Numbered from the stretch's first letter, positions 15,427-23,606 are shown. The stretch is 32,959 nt of DNA from Actinomadura sp. BRA 177 (GCF_013372625.1 NZ_JABXFD010000316.1:1-32959), one strand, 5' to 3'. Numbers and translations: made by a program. The notes: generated from the letters alone by a model not told the origin.

Positions 15427-16769
15427 TGAGCACTCCAGCGATGCCGGCGGTGGACGGCGGCGAGCCCCCGGCCCTCACCCTGCCCGCGCTCACCGAGGGC
15501 GCGGAGCTCGTCGGCGAGTTCAAGAACTCCGGCTACCGGGAACCGGCCCAGCTCGTCTCCCTGCCGAACCGGCAGCTCGTCCGGCTGCCGCCGCTGCTGT
15601 TCGGCGTGGCCAAGGCGCTGCACGAGCACCGCGACCTCGCCGGCGGCGACGTCCAGCAGGCGCTCGACCGGGTGGCCGACGCGGTCAGCGAGGAGGCCGG
15701 CGCCCGGCTCACCGCCGAGCAGCTCGTCTACGTCGTCGACCGCAAGCTCGCCCCCCTCGGCGTCACCACCTACAGCGACGGCACGCCGGCGAAGATCGTG
15801 AAGGCCGACCCGTGGCTGGCGCTGCGGTTCAAGGTGGCGGTGTTCCCCGAGTCGTTCACCTGGTTCATCGGCGGGCTGTTCAGCTGGCTGTTCCGGCCCG
15901 TGGTGCTGGCCGTCATGATCGCCGCATTCCTGGTCAGCGAGGGGTGGGTGCTCGCCTCCCGGTCGATGGCGGACGCGCTCTCCCTGGCGATCATGAACCC
16001 GGTCAGCATCCTGCTGGTCATGGCCCTCGGGGTCGCCTCGTGCGCGTTCCACGAGATCGGGCACGCCACGGCCTGCCGGTACGGGGGCGTCCGGCCGGGG
16101 ACGATGGGCTGCGGGATCTACCTGGTGTGGCCCGCGTTCTACACCGACATCACCGAGTCGTACCGGCTCGGCCGGGGCGGGCGGCTGCGCGCCGACCTCG
16201 CCGGGGTGTACTTCAACGCGATCTTCGTCATCGGGCTGACGCTGGTGTACCTGCAGACGGGGTTCGAGCCGCTGCTCGTCGCCGTCCTCTACGTCAACCT
16301 GGAGATGATCCAGCAGCTGCTGCCGACGCTGCGGTTCGACGGGTACTACATCATGTCGGACCTGGTCGGCGTCCCCGACCTGTTCAAGTACATCGGGCCG
16401 ATCCTGAAGCGGGCGCTGCTGCGGCGCCCGGCCGACGCGCGGCTGAACGACCTCAAGCGCTGGCCGCAGGTCTTCGTCACGCTGTGGGTGCTGACCGTCA
16501 TCCCGATGCTGGTGTTCCAGATCGGGCTGATCACCACCCAGATCCCCAGCCTGGTGGCGAAGGACTGGTGGATGATGCGGCGGCTCGCCGCGGAGGCGTC
16601 GGCGGGGGCGGGGGCGCTGGAGCTGCTCACCTCCGGGCTGCAGATCCTGCTGCTCGTGCTGCCGCTGGCCGGGCTGGCGCTGATCTTCTACGGGATCGGC
16701 CGCCGGCTGGTGCGGTGGGCCGTCGGCTACATCCGGGGCCCCGCGCCGCAGCCGGTGCCGGACGCCTGA
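15426..16769 (+). CDS. M50 (site-2-type) membrane metalloprotease with PqqD/RRE-like N-terminus
   Basis: A 447-residue integral membrane protein. Residues 205-217 hold the zinc motif HEIGH (His209, Glu210, His213) inside a membrane segment, and LRFDGYYIMSD at about 302-312 holds the third ligand region typical of COG1994 peptide zinc metalloproteases. Several hydrophobic segments are visible (about 146-176, 190-210, 258-300, 345-375, 400-430). The cytosolic N-terminus (about 20-115) looks like a PqqD-type winged helix, with a strand NRQLVRLPP, a helix GVAKALHEH and a closing LTAEQLVYVVDRKLAPLGV. Such RRE domains bind leader peptides in RiPP pathways. Translation is coupled to peptide B through TGATG. 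I infer cleavage and perhaps export of peptides A and B. Confidence 0.82.
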   Translation: MSTPAMPAVDGGEPPALTLPALTEGAELVGEFKNSGYREPAQLVSLPNRQLVRLPPLLFGVAKALHEHRDLAGGDVQQALDRVADAVSEEAGARLTAEQLVYVVDRKLAPLGVTTYSDGTPAKIVKADPWLALRFKVAVFPESFTWFIGGLFSWLFRPVVLAVMIAAFLVSEGWVLASRSMADALSLAIMNPVSILLVMALGVASCAFHEIGHATACRYGGVRPGTMGCGIYLVWPAFYTDITESYRLGRGGRLRADLAGVYFNAIFVIGLTLVYLQTGFEPLLVAVLYVNLEMIQQLLPTLRFDGYYIMSDLVGVPDLFKYIGPILKRALLRRPADARLNDLKRWPQVFVTLWVLTVIPMLVFQIGLITTQIPSLVAKDWWMMRRLAAEASAGAGALELLTSGLQILLLVLPLAGLALIFYGIGRRLVRWAVGYIRGPAPQPVPDA

Positions 16770-16782
16770 CCACGCCCGGACC

Positions 16783-16817
16783 GGACGTCGGATGCCCGCC
16801 GCGGGCATCCGGCGTCC
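16783..16817 (+). terminator. Terminator after the M50 gene
   Basis: An 8-bp stem GGATGCCC/GGGCATCC (16790-16797 and 16803-16810) is extended outward by GGACG/CGTCC after a 2x2 internal loop. It starts 14 bp past the M50 stop. It separates the peptide/protease operon from the esterase gene, which is preceded by an unusually AT-rich stretch at 16838-16866 that probably contains its promoter. Confidence 0.7.
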
Positions 16818-16985
16818 GCGTGTCCGGCCCCGGGAGAATGCATTTTATACGCTTTTTACTTTGTGCTTCGGAAGCGTACCCGGCGGGAACCTACTCCGAG
16901 TAAGGAGAGAAATAGGCCACACCCGGCGCTCCCCTTTCCCCAAGGCCGGCGCAACCCTCCGCCGGTGTTTCCGGAAGGCCCCGCA

Positions 16986-17972
16986 TTGCTCCGTCGCATC
17001 ACCCCCGCCGCATGGCTGGTAGCCTTCGTACTGCTCATTCCCGCACCGCTCGTGGATCGCTCCACCGCCCTCGCCGGCACCGCACTCGCCGGCACGGGTG
17101 CGCGGGTCGTCGCCGAGACGTCCATCGCGTCCCGCACGGTGGACCTGACCATCGACTCACCGGCCATGGACGGCGACCAGAAGGTCCGCCTCCTGCTCCC
17201 CAGCGGCTGGTCGAAGGACGCGCACCGCACGTGGCCCACCCTGTGGCTGCTGCACGGCGGCGTCGACGACTACACCGCCTGGACGCGCGACACCGACGTC
17301 GCGAAGCTCACCGCCCGCAGCGACGTGATCGTCGTCATGCCGAACGCCGGCCGCTGCGGCAATTACTCCGACTGGTGGAACTACGGGAACGGCGGATCCC
17401 CCGCATGGGAGACGTTCCACATGACCGAACTCCGGCGCATTCTCGAACGCGACTACCACGCCGGAACCGATCGCGTCATCGCGGGCAATTCCATGGGCGG
17501 CCTGGGCGCCATGCTGTACGCGGCGCACTTCCCCGGCATGTTCAAGGCCGCCGCGTCGTTCAGCGGATACGTCGACACCCTCTACGGCCACAAGCCGGGC
17601 GACGACTCGACCGGCTGGGGACCGTCCTTCGCCTGCCCCGGCACCGACTGGCGGCGCGTCTGGGGCGACCCGGACGACCAGGCGGCGATCTGGCACGCGC
17701 ACAACCCGACCGACATCGCCGGGCGGCTGCGCGGCGTCCGGCTGTGGGTGGCCAGCGGCAACGGCAAGGCCGGGTCGCTCGGCGGGCTGCCGTTCACCGA
17801 CCCGGTGGAGGCCGCCGCCGACGACAACGCGCACGCGTTCGTGAACCGGCTGCACGACCTCGGCATCCCGGTGACCACCAGGTTCTTCGACGGGCAGCAC
17901 GACTGGCCGTACTGGCAGCGCGACCTGCACCAGGCGTACCCGATGCTGATGGACGCACTGGGCGCCGGCTAG
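16986..17972 (+). CDS. Secreted alpha/beta-hydrolase esterase (paralogue of 471-1724)
   Basis: A 328-residue exported serine hydrolase of the PF00756 esterase family. I chose the TTG at 16986, seven bases after GGAAGG, because it begins a good signal peptide: LRRITPAAW, a hydrophobic core LVAFVLLIPAPLV, then ALA at about 28-30. The frame is open to a GTG at 16863, but that extension is Arg/Pro-rich and would bury the signal. The LHGG element is at 89-92, the nucleophile is Ser169 in GNSMGG, and the likely catalytic His is in DGQHDWPYW. Two Cys (CGNYSDWW and FACPG) may pair. It lacks the long Ser/Pro linker of its paralogue. The TAG stop shares the palindrome CTAG with the stop of the convergent phosphatase gene. 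Confidence 0.87.
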   Translation: MLRRITPAAWLVAFVLLIPAPLVDRSTALAGTALAGTGARVVAETSIASRTVDLTIDSPAMDGDQKVRLLLPSGWSKDAHRTWPTLWLLHGGVDDYTAWTRDTDVAKLTARSDVIVVMPNAGRCGNYSDWWNYGNGGSPAWETFHMTELRRILERDYHAGTDRVIAGNSMGGLGAMLYAAHFPGMFKAAASFSGYVDTLYGHKPGDDSTGWGPSFACPGTDWRRVWGDPDDQAAIWHAHNPTDIAGRLRGVRLWVASGNGKAGSLGGLPFTDPVEAAADDNAHAFVNRLHDLGIPVTTRFFDGQHDWPYWQRDLHQAYPMLMDALGAG

Positions 17973-19192
17973 ACCGCGCTTCCCGGATCCGCCTCAGTCG
18001 CGTCCTCCCTCGCGGCCGGGCCGTGCCATTCGATGAGCAGGACGGTGGCGTCGTCGTCCAGACGCCCCGCATGGTGCGCCAGGATGTTGTGGATCAGGCG
18101 CCGCAGCGTCTCGGGCGCGGACAGCCCGTCCGCGTCCCGTTTGATCAGGAAGTCGACGAAGCGCTGCAGCCCGAACTCCTGCTTGTTCGGGTCGCGGGCC
18201 TCCACGATGCCGTCGGTGTAGAGCAGGACGCGGTCGCCCGGTTCGAGCTGCTCGACGCAGAGCTTCGGCTCGACGCCGAGGCCGGTGCCGAGCGGGGTGC
18301 CCGGACGGCATTCGAGCGTGGTCACCCAGCGCCCCTTGCGGATGACGACCGGCGCGGGATGGCCGTAGGAGGCGAAGGACAGAACACCGGACCGGAGGTC
18401 GAGCTCGGCGAGGACGGCCGTCACGAAGCGTCCGCTGCTGTCCTGCTCGGCCAGCACGTCCTCGATCCCCTGCCCGGTGCCGAGCAGATCGGCCCCCTGG
18501 AGCCGGTGGTTGCGGAAGGCGGCCACGGCGAGGCTGGAGGTCAGCCCGGCCGTGGTGTCGTGCCCCATGGCGTCGAAGACCCCGAGATGCACGGTGTCGC
18601 CGGCCAGGGCGTAGTCGAAGGTGTCGCCGCCCAGCCTGTAGGCCGGCTCCAGCGCCGCACTGATGACCACCTGGTCGTTGGCGAAGGTCAGCGGCGGCAG
18701 CAGCCGCCACTGCATCTCCGCCGACACCGTCATGTCCCGCGTCCGCACCAGCCGGGAGAGCGAGTCGCTGTACGGCCCCTTGCTGACGATGATCAGCGCG
18801 ACCATGCCGGCCAGGTACTCGGCGTCCTCCTTGAGCCGCACGTCGTCGCGGCGGATGGTGGTGCGCAGGACGCCGATCCGCTCGGTCCCGTCGAGGATCG
18901 GAAGCCAGTACTGGCAGGTGCCGTCGTCGAAGGCGTGGCCGATCACCGGCAACAGCGTCTGGAACGCCCGGCCCGCGATCGTCCCCTCGATGTTGAGCTC
19001 CGGGCTCTCGTCACCGGGATCTCCCCCGGCGTCCGGTCCCCTGCCGGTCAGCAGCCGCAGCACCGTCTGCTGGAGATCGACAACGTAGATCACCACATCG
19101 TGCAGGCCCACGTCGGCGGCGTACCGGGCCGCCGCCCCCGGCAGCTGCTCCATGGACATCAGGTGGCTCGCCGCCACCAGCTCTCTCAGCAT
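17969..19192 (-). CDS. GAF/SpoIIE (PP2C-type) serine phosphatase, RsbU-like
   Basis: A 407-residue cytosolic signalling protein. Residues 1-135 look like a GAF-type sensor. Residues 165-395 form a SpoIIE phosphatase with the usual metal-binding blocks: GGDTFDY at 188-194, FDAMGHD at 206-212, a YGHPAP block, LYTDGIVEAR and the closing DDDATVLL. Such proteins dephosphorylate anti-anti-sigma factors in partner-switching pathways, but no anti-sigma or antagonist gene is visible in this window. I prefer the ATG at 19192, preceded by GGCGAG, over the in-frame TTG at 19207, which would add five residues. It is transcribed divergently from the oxygenase operon across about 290 bp. Confidence 0.88.
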   Translation of the reverse strand: MLRELVAASHLMSMEQLPGAAARYAADVGLHDVVIYVVDLQQTVLRLLTGRGPDAGGDPGDESPELNIEGTIAGRAFQTLLPVIGHAFDDGTCQYWLPILDGTERIGVLRTTIRRDDVRLKEDAEYLAGMVALIIVSKGPYSDSLSRLVRTRDMTVSAEMQWRLLPPLTFANDQVVISAALEPAYRLGGDTFDYALAGDTVHLGVFDAMGHDTTAGLTSSLAVAAFRNHRLQGADLLGTGQGIEDVLAEQDSSGRFVTAVLAELDLRSGVLSFASYGHPAPVVIRKGRWVTTLECRPGTPLGTGLGVEPKLCVEQLEPGDRVLLYTDGIVEARDPNKQEFGLQRFVDFLIKRDADGLSAPETLRRLIHNILAHHAGRLDDDATVLLIEWHGPAAREDATEADPGSAV

Positions 19193-19484
19193 CGGCTCGC
19201 CGCCCAACGCTCTCGGCTACGCAGGGGCCCCTACCCGCCCGCGCCCGCGTCATGTCCCCGGCCGGCACGCTCGCGATCTTGCGGCCGCAGCCGGTACTAC
19301 TCGTCGGTAGGTGAGATGGGACACATCGGCGGGGGTGCGCGGGCGAGGGCGGGAACGTTCGAAGGCACAGGTCACGGGCCGGGCCTATCGTCTTCTGACA
19401 AACCGCGCCGGAAAGGCGGGCCATGAATTCCCGGAAGGACTGTGCTAAAACCCGTCTGGGGTTCGGCGAAGCGGAAGGGACGCT
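19193..19484. other. Divergent intergenic region, phosphatase / oxygenase operon
   Basis: About 290 bp lie between the phosphatase start and the oxygenase start. It must hold promoters for both directions, but I see no convincing -35/-10 pair. A small palindrome GAACGTTC lies near 19352. A short frame from an ATG at 19423 overlaps the oxygenase gene out of frame and is not supported. Confidence 0.5.
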
Positions 19485-20348
19485 ATGGGCGCGGCGGAGG
19501 CTCTCGCACAGGTGGCCGACACCGGCCGTTATCCGCTGGCCGAACCGGGCGGCGCCGGCTGGCACGAGATCGTTTCCCGGACGCGGGACGAACTGGCGAA
19601 ATCCGGGTGCTGCCTGCTGCCCGACTTCATTCGCCCGGCATTGCAGGACGCGCTGCGCACGGAATGCGCGGCGATCGCACCGTCCGCCCATTATGACGTC
19701 GAAACGGTGAACGCCTACAACATCGATGTCGGCACGCCATTGCCGGACGGCCATCCGGGGCGCATCACCGTCCAGCGGGGCAACGCGTTCGTCGCACGCG
19801 ACCGCATCCCGGCGGACGCCATCATCAACCGGCTCTATTCGAGCGAGCCCTTCCAGCGTTTCGTGGCGAGCTGCTTCGGGCTGCCGCGCGTGCACGAGCT
19901 GGGCGACCCGCTCTCGGGGCTCGTCCTCAACGTCGTCAACCCGGGGATGCAACATCCCTGGCATTTCGACACCAACGAGTTCACCGTCAGCCTGCTCACG
20001 CAGGAGGCGGACGGCGGCGGGGTCTTCGAGTACTGCCCGAACATCCGGACGGCGGAGCGGGAGAACCTCGGCGACGTCCGGGACGTGCTCACCGGGCGCG
20101 GCGGCCGGCTCGTCCAGCGGCTCACGCTGCGGCCCGGTGACCTGCAGCTGTTCAAGGGCCGGTACTCGCTGCACCGGGTCAGCACGGTCCGGGGGGACAC
20201 GGCGCGGCACACGGCGATCTTCGCCTACAGCGAGCGCCCGGGGGTCATCGGCAGCGTCGCGCGCACGAGGCAGCTCTTCGGTCGCGTCCTGCCCGAGCAC
20301 CTGGCGGCGGAGGGGCGCGCCGTCCGGGTCGACCAGTTGCTGGACTAG
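19485..20348 (+). CDS. 2-oxoglutarate/Fe(II)-dependent oxygenase (HalD/ArpA-like group)
   Basis: A 287-residue cupin-fold oxygenase. The iron triad is visible: His160 and Asp162 in HPWHFDTNEF, and His230 in FKGRYSLHRVS. Arg241 in TARHTAIF is placed to bind 2-oxoglutarate. The block GGGVFEYCPNIRT and the long FKGRYSLHRV motif place it in the family that contains the amino-acid halogenase BesD and related hydroxylases. Because Asp162 is kept, where halogenases have Gly or Ala, hydroxylation or desaturation is expected, not halogenation. A free amino acid or a small amine is a plausible substrate by family. The ATG follows GGAAGGGA. It is the first gene of a three-gene operon; the next start is 13 bp after its stop. 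Confidence 0.85.
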   Translation: MGAAEALAQVADTGRYPLAEPGGAGWHEIVSRTRDELAKSGCCLLPDFIRPALQDALRTECAAIAPSAHYDVETVNAYNIDVGTPLPDGHPGRITVQRGNAFVARDRIPADAIINRLYSSEPFQRFVASCFGLPRVHELGDPLSGLVLNVVNPGMQHPWHFDTNEFTVSLLTQEADGGGVFEYCPNIRTAERENLGDVRDVLTGRGGRLVQRLTLRPGDLQLFKGRYSLHRVSTVRGDTARHTAIFAYSERPGVIGSVARTRQLFGRVLPEHLAAEGRAVRVDQLLD

Positions 20349-20361
20349 GAGAGGCCGTTTC

Positions 20362-21171
20362 TTGCGCGTCGACACGACAGGAAAGATCTCGCTCGACCAC
20401 ATCTACACCCAGCCCGACCCACGCGCCTACTTCAGCACGCTCCGCGACCTCGACTACAACATCCCGGAACTGGCGAAACCGCACTTCCAGCGGCTCATCG
20501 CCGAATACCGGGAGGCGCGCCGGGTCCCCGTCCCGACCGTGCTCGACATCGGCTGCTCGTACGGCATCAACGCGGCGCTGGTGAAACACGGCGCGACGAT
20601 GGCCGAGCTGTACGATCGCTACAGCGGCCGCGACGCCCACCGGCGGACGCGCACCGCGCTGCTGAACCGCGACCGGGAGCTGGTCCGTTCCGGTGAACCC
20701 GCCGACCGCGTCCGCTTTCTCGGCCTGGACGCCTCGGACAGCGCCCTTTCCTATGCGCTCGACGCCGGTTTCCTCGACGGCGCCGTCCACGCCGATCTGG
20801 AGGACGGCGAGCCGACCGATGAGCAGCGCGCGCAACTCGCCACGACCGACCTGGTCATCTCCACGGGCTGTCTCGGATACGTCACCGAACGCACCATTTC
20901 CCGGATCGTCGGCGCCGGCGCGGGCCGGCCGCCGTGGATGGCGCATTTCATCCTGCGCATGTTCCCGTTCGACCCGATCGAGGAGACCCTCGCCGCCGCC
21001 GGATACGAGACCGTCCGCCGCGACGGCCTGTGCAAGCAGCGGCGGTTCGCGACGCCGGAGGAGCAGTCGTCCGTCCTGGAGCGCCTTTCGGACGTCGGCG
21101 TCGACCCGTCCGGGCTGGAGACCGGCGGCTGGTACTACGCGCAGCTCTACATTTCCAAGCCGCGCGGCTGA
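20362..21171 (+). CDS. Class I SAM-dependent methyltransferase
   Basis: A 269-residue Rossmann-fold methyltransferase. Motif I is TVLDIGCSYGINAAL at about 59-73, and an acidic residue block follows in FLGLDAS. The N-terminus (KISLDHIYTQPDPRAYFSTLRDLDYNIPE) is distinctive and may be a substrate lid. The start is TTG at 20362, seven bases after AGGAGAGG; no ATG or GTG fits as well. It lies 13 bp downstream of the oxygenase and 24 bp upstream of the acyltransferase, so all three are one transcript. From context I infer N-methylation of an amine to give a quaternary ammonium product, but O-methylation is not excluded. Confidence 0.82.
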   Translation: MRVDTTGKISLDHIYTQPDPRAYFSTLRDLDYNIPELAKPHFQRLIAEYREARRVPVPTVLDIGCSYGINAALVKHGATMAELYDRYSGRDAHRRTRTALLNRDRELVRSGEPADRVRFLGLDASDSALSYALDAGFLDGAVHADLEDGEPTDEQRAQLATTDLVISTGCLGYVTERTISRIVGAGAGRPPWMAHFILRMFPFDPIEETLAAAGYETVRRDGLCKQRRFATPEEQSSVLERLSDVGVDPSGLETGGWYYAQLYISKPRG

Positions 21172-21195
21172 GGCACCGACAACACGAGGAACGAA

Positions 21196-22989
21196 GTGAA
21201 CGCCAGCGAAGAACTCTCGTCCCGCACCTTCGGCAACGAGGCGGGCCTGCCGCGCGTGCCGCTGCCCACGCTCGACGCGACCTGCGAGCGGTTCATGGAA
21301 TGGTGCGGGCCGCTGCTGACCGATGACGAGCGGGCCCGGACGGAGTCGGCGCTGGCCGCGTTCGTCCGCCCGGACGGCCCCGGCCGCCGGCTGCAGGCGG
21401 CACTCGAACGCTACGACGCGGCGGAGGGCGTGCACAGCTGGCTCGACACGTTCTGGCCGTACCGCTACCTCGGCCGCCGCGACCGGATCGCACTGAACGC
21501 GAACTTCTTCTTCCTGTTCAAGGAGTCGCCCGAGGGGCAGGTGGAGCGCGCCGCCGGGCTCATCGCGGGCGCGCTCGACTACAAGCTGCGGCTGGACGAG
21601 GAGCGGGTCCCGCCGGCCGTGCAGCGCGGCCGGCCGCAGTCGATGGTGCAGAACCGGTTCCTGTTCTCCACGACGCGCATCCCCGGCGCCGAGCAGGACA
21701 CCGTCCGGGCGCCCTACACCGACGCGTGGCCGGGGCCGTCCGAGGCCCGGCACATCGTGGTCTTCTTCCGCGGCAACATGATCCGGATGGACGTGCTGGG
21801 CCCGGACGGCCGCCCGCACACCCTCGACGAGCTGCGCGCCGGCCTCGGCACGATCATGAAGGCCGAGCCGGCGGCGGAGCCGTCCACCGGGCACCTCACC
21901 ACCAAGGCCCGCGCCGAGTGGGCGGCGAGCCGCGACGCGCTGCTGGCCCTCGGCAACGGCAAGGCGCTCGACGACGTCGAGACCGCGCTGTTCTGCGTCT
22001 GCCTGGAGAACTTCACGCCGGTGAACACCCTGGACGCCTGCGACCACCTGCTCCACGGCGAGAGCGGCAACCGCTGGTTCGACAAGGCCGTCTCCTTCAT
22101 CGTGTTCGGCGACGGCACGGCGGGCATCAACGTCGAGCACTGCGGCCTGGACGGCACCACGGTCCTCAGCTTCGTGGACGCCCTGCTCGGCGCGTCCGCC
22201 GAGGAGCTGTCCCGGCGGTCGGGCGCCGCGCCGCAGGGGCTCCCCGCCATCGAGCCGATCGAGTTCACCCTGGACGACGACCTGCGGCAGGACATCGACG
22301 AGGCCGCCTCCTCCTTCGCCTCCTACGCGGCCGCGACCGCGACGACCACCGTCTCGTTCGACGACTTCGGCGCCGGCGAGGCCAAGCGCCTGAAGACGTC
22401 CCCGGACGCGTTCGTCCAGATGGCCTACCAGCTCGCGCACCGGCGCGCGAAGGGCCTCACCGGCGCCACCTACGAGTCGATCGCCACCCGCCAGTACCGG
22501 CACGGGCGCACCGAGGCGATGCGCGTCATCACGCCCGAGGTGCTCCATTTCGTCGACGTCATGGACGACGCGGCGGCCGGCCCCGAGGTCCGCCGCACCG
22601 CCTTCCGCGCCGCCGCCGAGGCGCACGTCCGCCGCGCGAAGGAATGCCAGACCGGGCAGGCCCCCGAGCAGCACCTCTGGGAACTCCAGCTGATCGCCAA
22701 GCGGCGCGGAGCCGAACTCGGCGTCACCGAGCCGCTCCCCCTGTTCGACACGCCCGGCTGGCTCACGATGCGCGACGACTACCTCAGCACCAGTTCGGCG
22801 CCGTCCGTCAACATCCAGTACTTCGGTTTCGGCTCCACCAGCGAGCAGTGCATCGGCGTCGCCTACGTCCTCCTCCCGGACCGCTTCAACGTCTACCTGA
22901 GCACCCCGCGTCCGGTCGCCGGCGCCATGTACATCTTCGAAGACCGCCTCCGCGAGGCCGTCCAAGAGCTGCGCGACCTCCTCGCCTAG
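21196..22989 (+). CDS. Choline/carnitine O-acyltransferase family protein
   Basis: A 597-residue protein of PF00755, a family well known from eukaryotes and rare in bacteria. The catalytic His315 is in NVEHCGLDG, where animal enzymes usually read EHSxxDG. The block YESIATRQYRHGRTE at about 426-440 corresponds to the family motif that binds the carboxylate and CoA. Ser-Thr-Ser at 531-533 (YLSTSS) is the carnitine-binding motif. All main features are therefore intact. The enzyme should transfer an acyl group between CoA and the hydroxyl of a carnitine-like or choline-like acceptor. The GTG at 21196 follows GAGGAACGAA. With the oxygenase and methyltransferase upstream, it suggests a pathway that makes its own hydroxy-betaine acceptor. 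Confidence 0.9.
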   Translation: MNASEELSSRTFGNEAGLPRVPLPTLDATCERFMEWCGPLLTDDERARTESALAAFVRPDGPGRRLQAALERYDAAEGVHSWLDTFWPYRYLGRRDRIALNANFFFLFKESPEGQVERAAGLIAGALDYKLRLDEERVPPAVQRGRPQSMVQNRFLFSTTRIPGAEQDTVRAPYTDAWPGPSEARHIVVFFRGNMIRMDVLGPDGRPHTLDELRAGLGTIMKAEPAAEPSTGHLTTKARAEWAASRDALLALGNGKALDDVETALFCVCLENFTPVNTLDACDHLLHGESGNRWFDKAVSFIVFGDGTAGINVEHCGLDGTTVLSFVDALLGASAEELSRRSGAAPQGLPAIEPIEFTLDDDLRQDIDEAASSFASYAAATATTTVSFDDFGAGEAKRLKTSPDAFVQMAYQLAHRRAKGLTGATYESIATRQYRHGRTEAMRVITPEVLHFVDVMDDAAAGPEVRRTAFRAAAEAHVRRAKECQTGQAPEQHLWELQLIAKRRGAELGVTEPLPLFDTPGWLTMRDDYLSTSSAPSVNIQYFGFGSTSEQCIGVAYVLLPDRFNVYLSTPRPVAGAMYIFEDRLREAVQELRDLLA

Positions 22990-23565
22990 TCAGCGTCCCG
23001 GTCGGGCGGGACGGTGGATCCGTCCGACCGGGTACAGCCAGCGCCGGAGGAGGCGGCTGAGCGCGGGCATGATGAACACGGTGAGCAGCGGGACCACGAT
23101 CACCGGGAAGATCAGCGCCTGCAGCGGCACCGGCCACGCCTTCGTGAGCGGCGTCACGAACGCGTTCAGCAGCAGGCTCAGCGGATAGACCGCGCAGAAC
23201 GTGACGACGACCATCTTCGTCTTGGACGGCGCCGGCACCGATTCCCCGGGCAGGTTGAACCATGTCTCCAGCCCGGTGGTGTCCTGGTGGTGCTCCTCGG
23301 CGATGCCGCGGACCCGGTCGAGCCACTCCGCCCGGTCGGAGGATCTCAGCCACCGGTCGAGCCTGTCCTGGTCGGCGAAGTTCACGACCGTGTAGTACCG
23401 GGACCGCGACCTTTCGGCCCGCAGCCACGTGGCCCCCTGATGTCCCGAGTAGCCGGTCGCGACGTCGTGCAGCCCCTCCGCCCACTCCTCGAAGGCGCGC
23501 TCCCGGCCTGGCTTCACGTCCCACGTGACCACGAGCGTGACCGCCTCGGTCTCCGTTTCCGCCAT
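22990..23565 (-). CDS. ABM-domain protein with C-terminal membrane hairpin
   Basis: A 191-residue protein. Residues 8-95 form a ferredoxin-like antibiotic biosynthesis monooxygenase (ABM) domain, with VTLVVTWDVKPGRERAFEEWAEGLHDVA and a later RYYTVVNFADQDRLDRWL strand-helix pair. Two hydrophobic segments follow at about 117-137 and 145-172, then a basic tail. This ABM-plus-membrane layout is seen in poorly studied bacterial proteins; no enzymatic activity is established. I chose the ATG at 23565 because the preceding in-frame ATGs at 23583 and 23610 lack a ribosome-binding site; an overlap with the flavoprotein stop would occur if 23610 were used. Its stop directly abuts the stop of the convergent acyltransferase gene. 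Confidence 0.75.
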   Translation of the reverse strand: MAETETEAVTLVVTWDVKPGRERAFEEWAEGLHDVATGYSGHQGATWLRAERSRSRYYTVVNFADQDRLDRWLRSSDRAEWLDRVRGIAEEHHQDTTGLETWFNLPGESVPAPSKTKMVVVTFCAVYPLSLLLNAFVTPLTKAWPVPLQALIFPVIVVPLLTVFIMPALSRLLRRWLYPVGRIHRPARPGR

Positions 23566-23606
23566 GTCCGAGATGTCACCCATCCCGGGCCGTCCATGCA
23601 CCCGCG

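Noticed and set aside
19423..19710. Small plus-strand frame starting at ATG 19423
   Set aside because: It overlaps the oxygenase gene out of frame, is Arg/Trp/Pro-rich, and has no conserved features.
20245..22965. Minus-strand frame of 906 codons opposite the oxygenase operon
   Set aside because: It is a shadow of the acyltransferase and methyltransferase genes, which have clear catalytic motifs and ribosome-binding sites.
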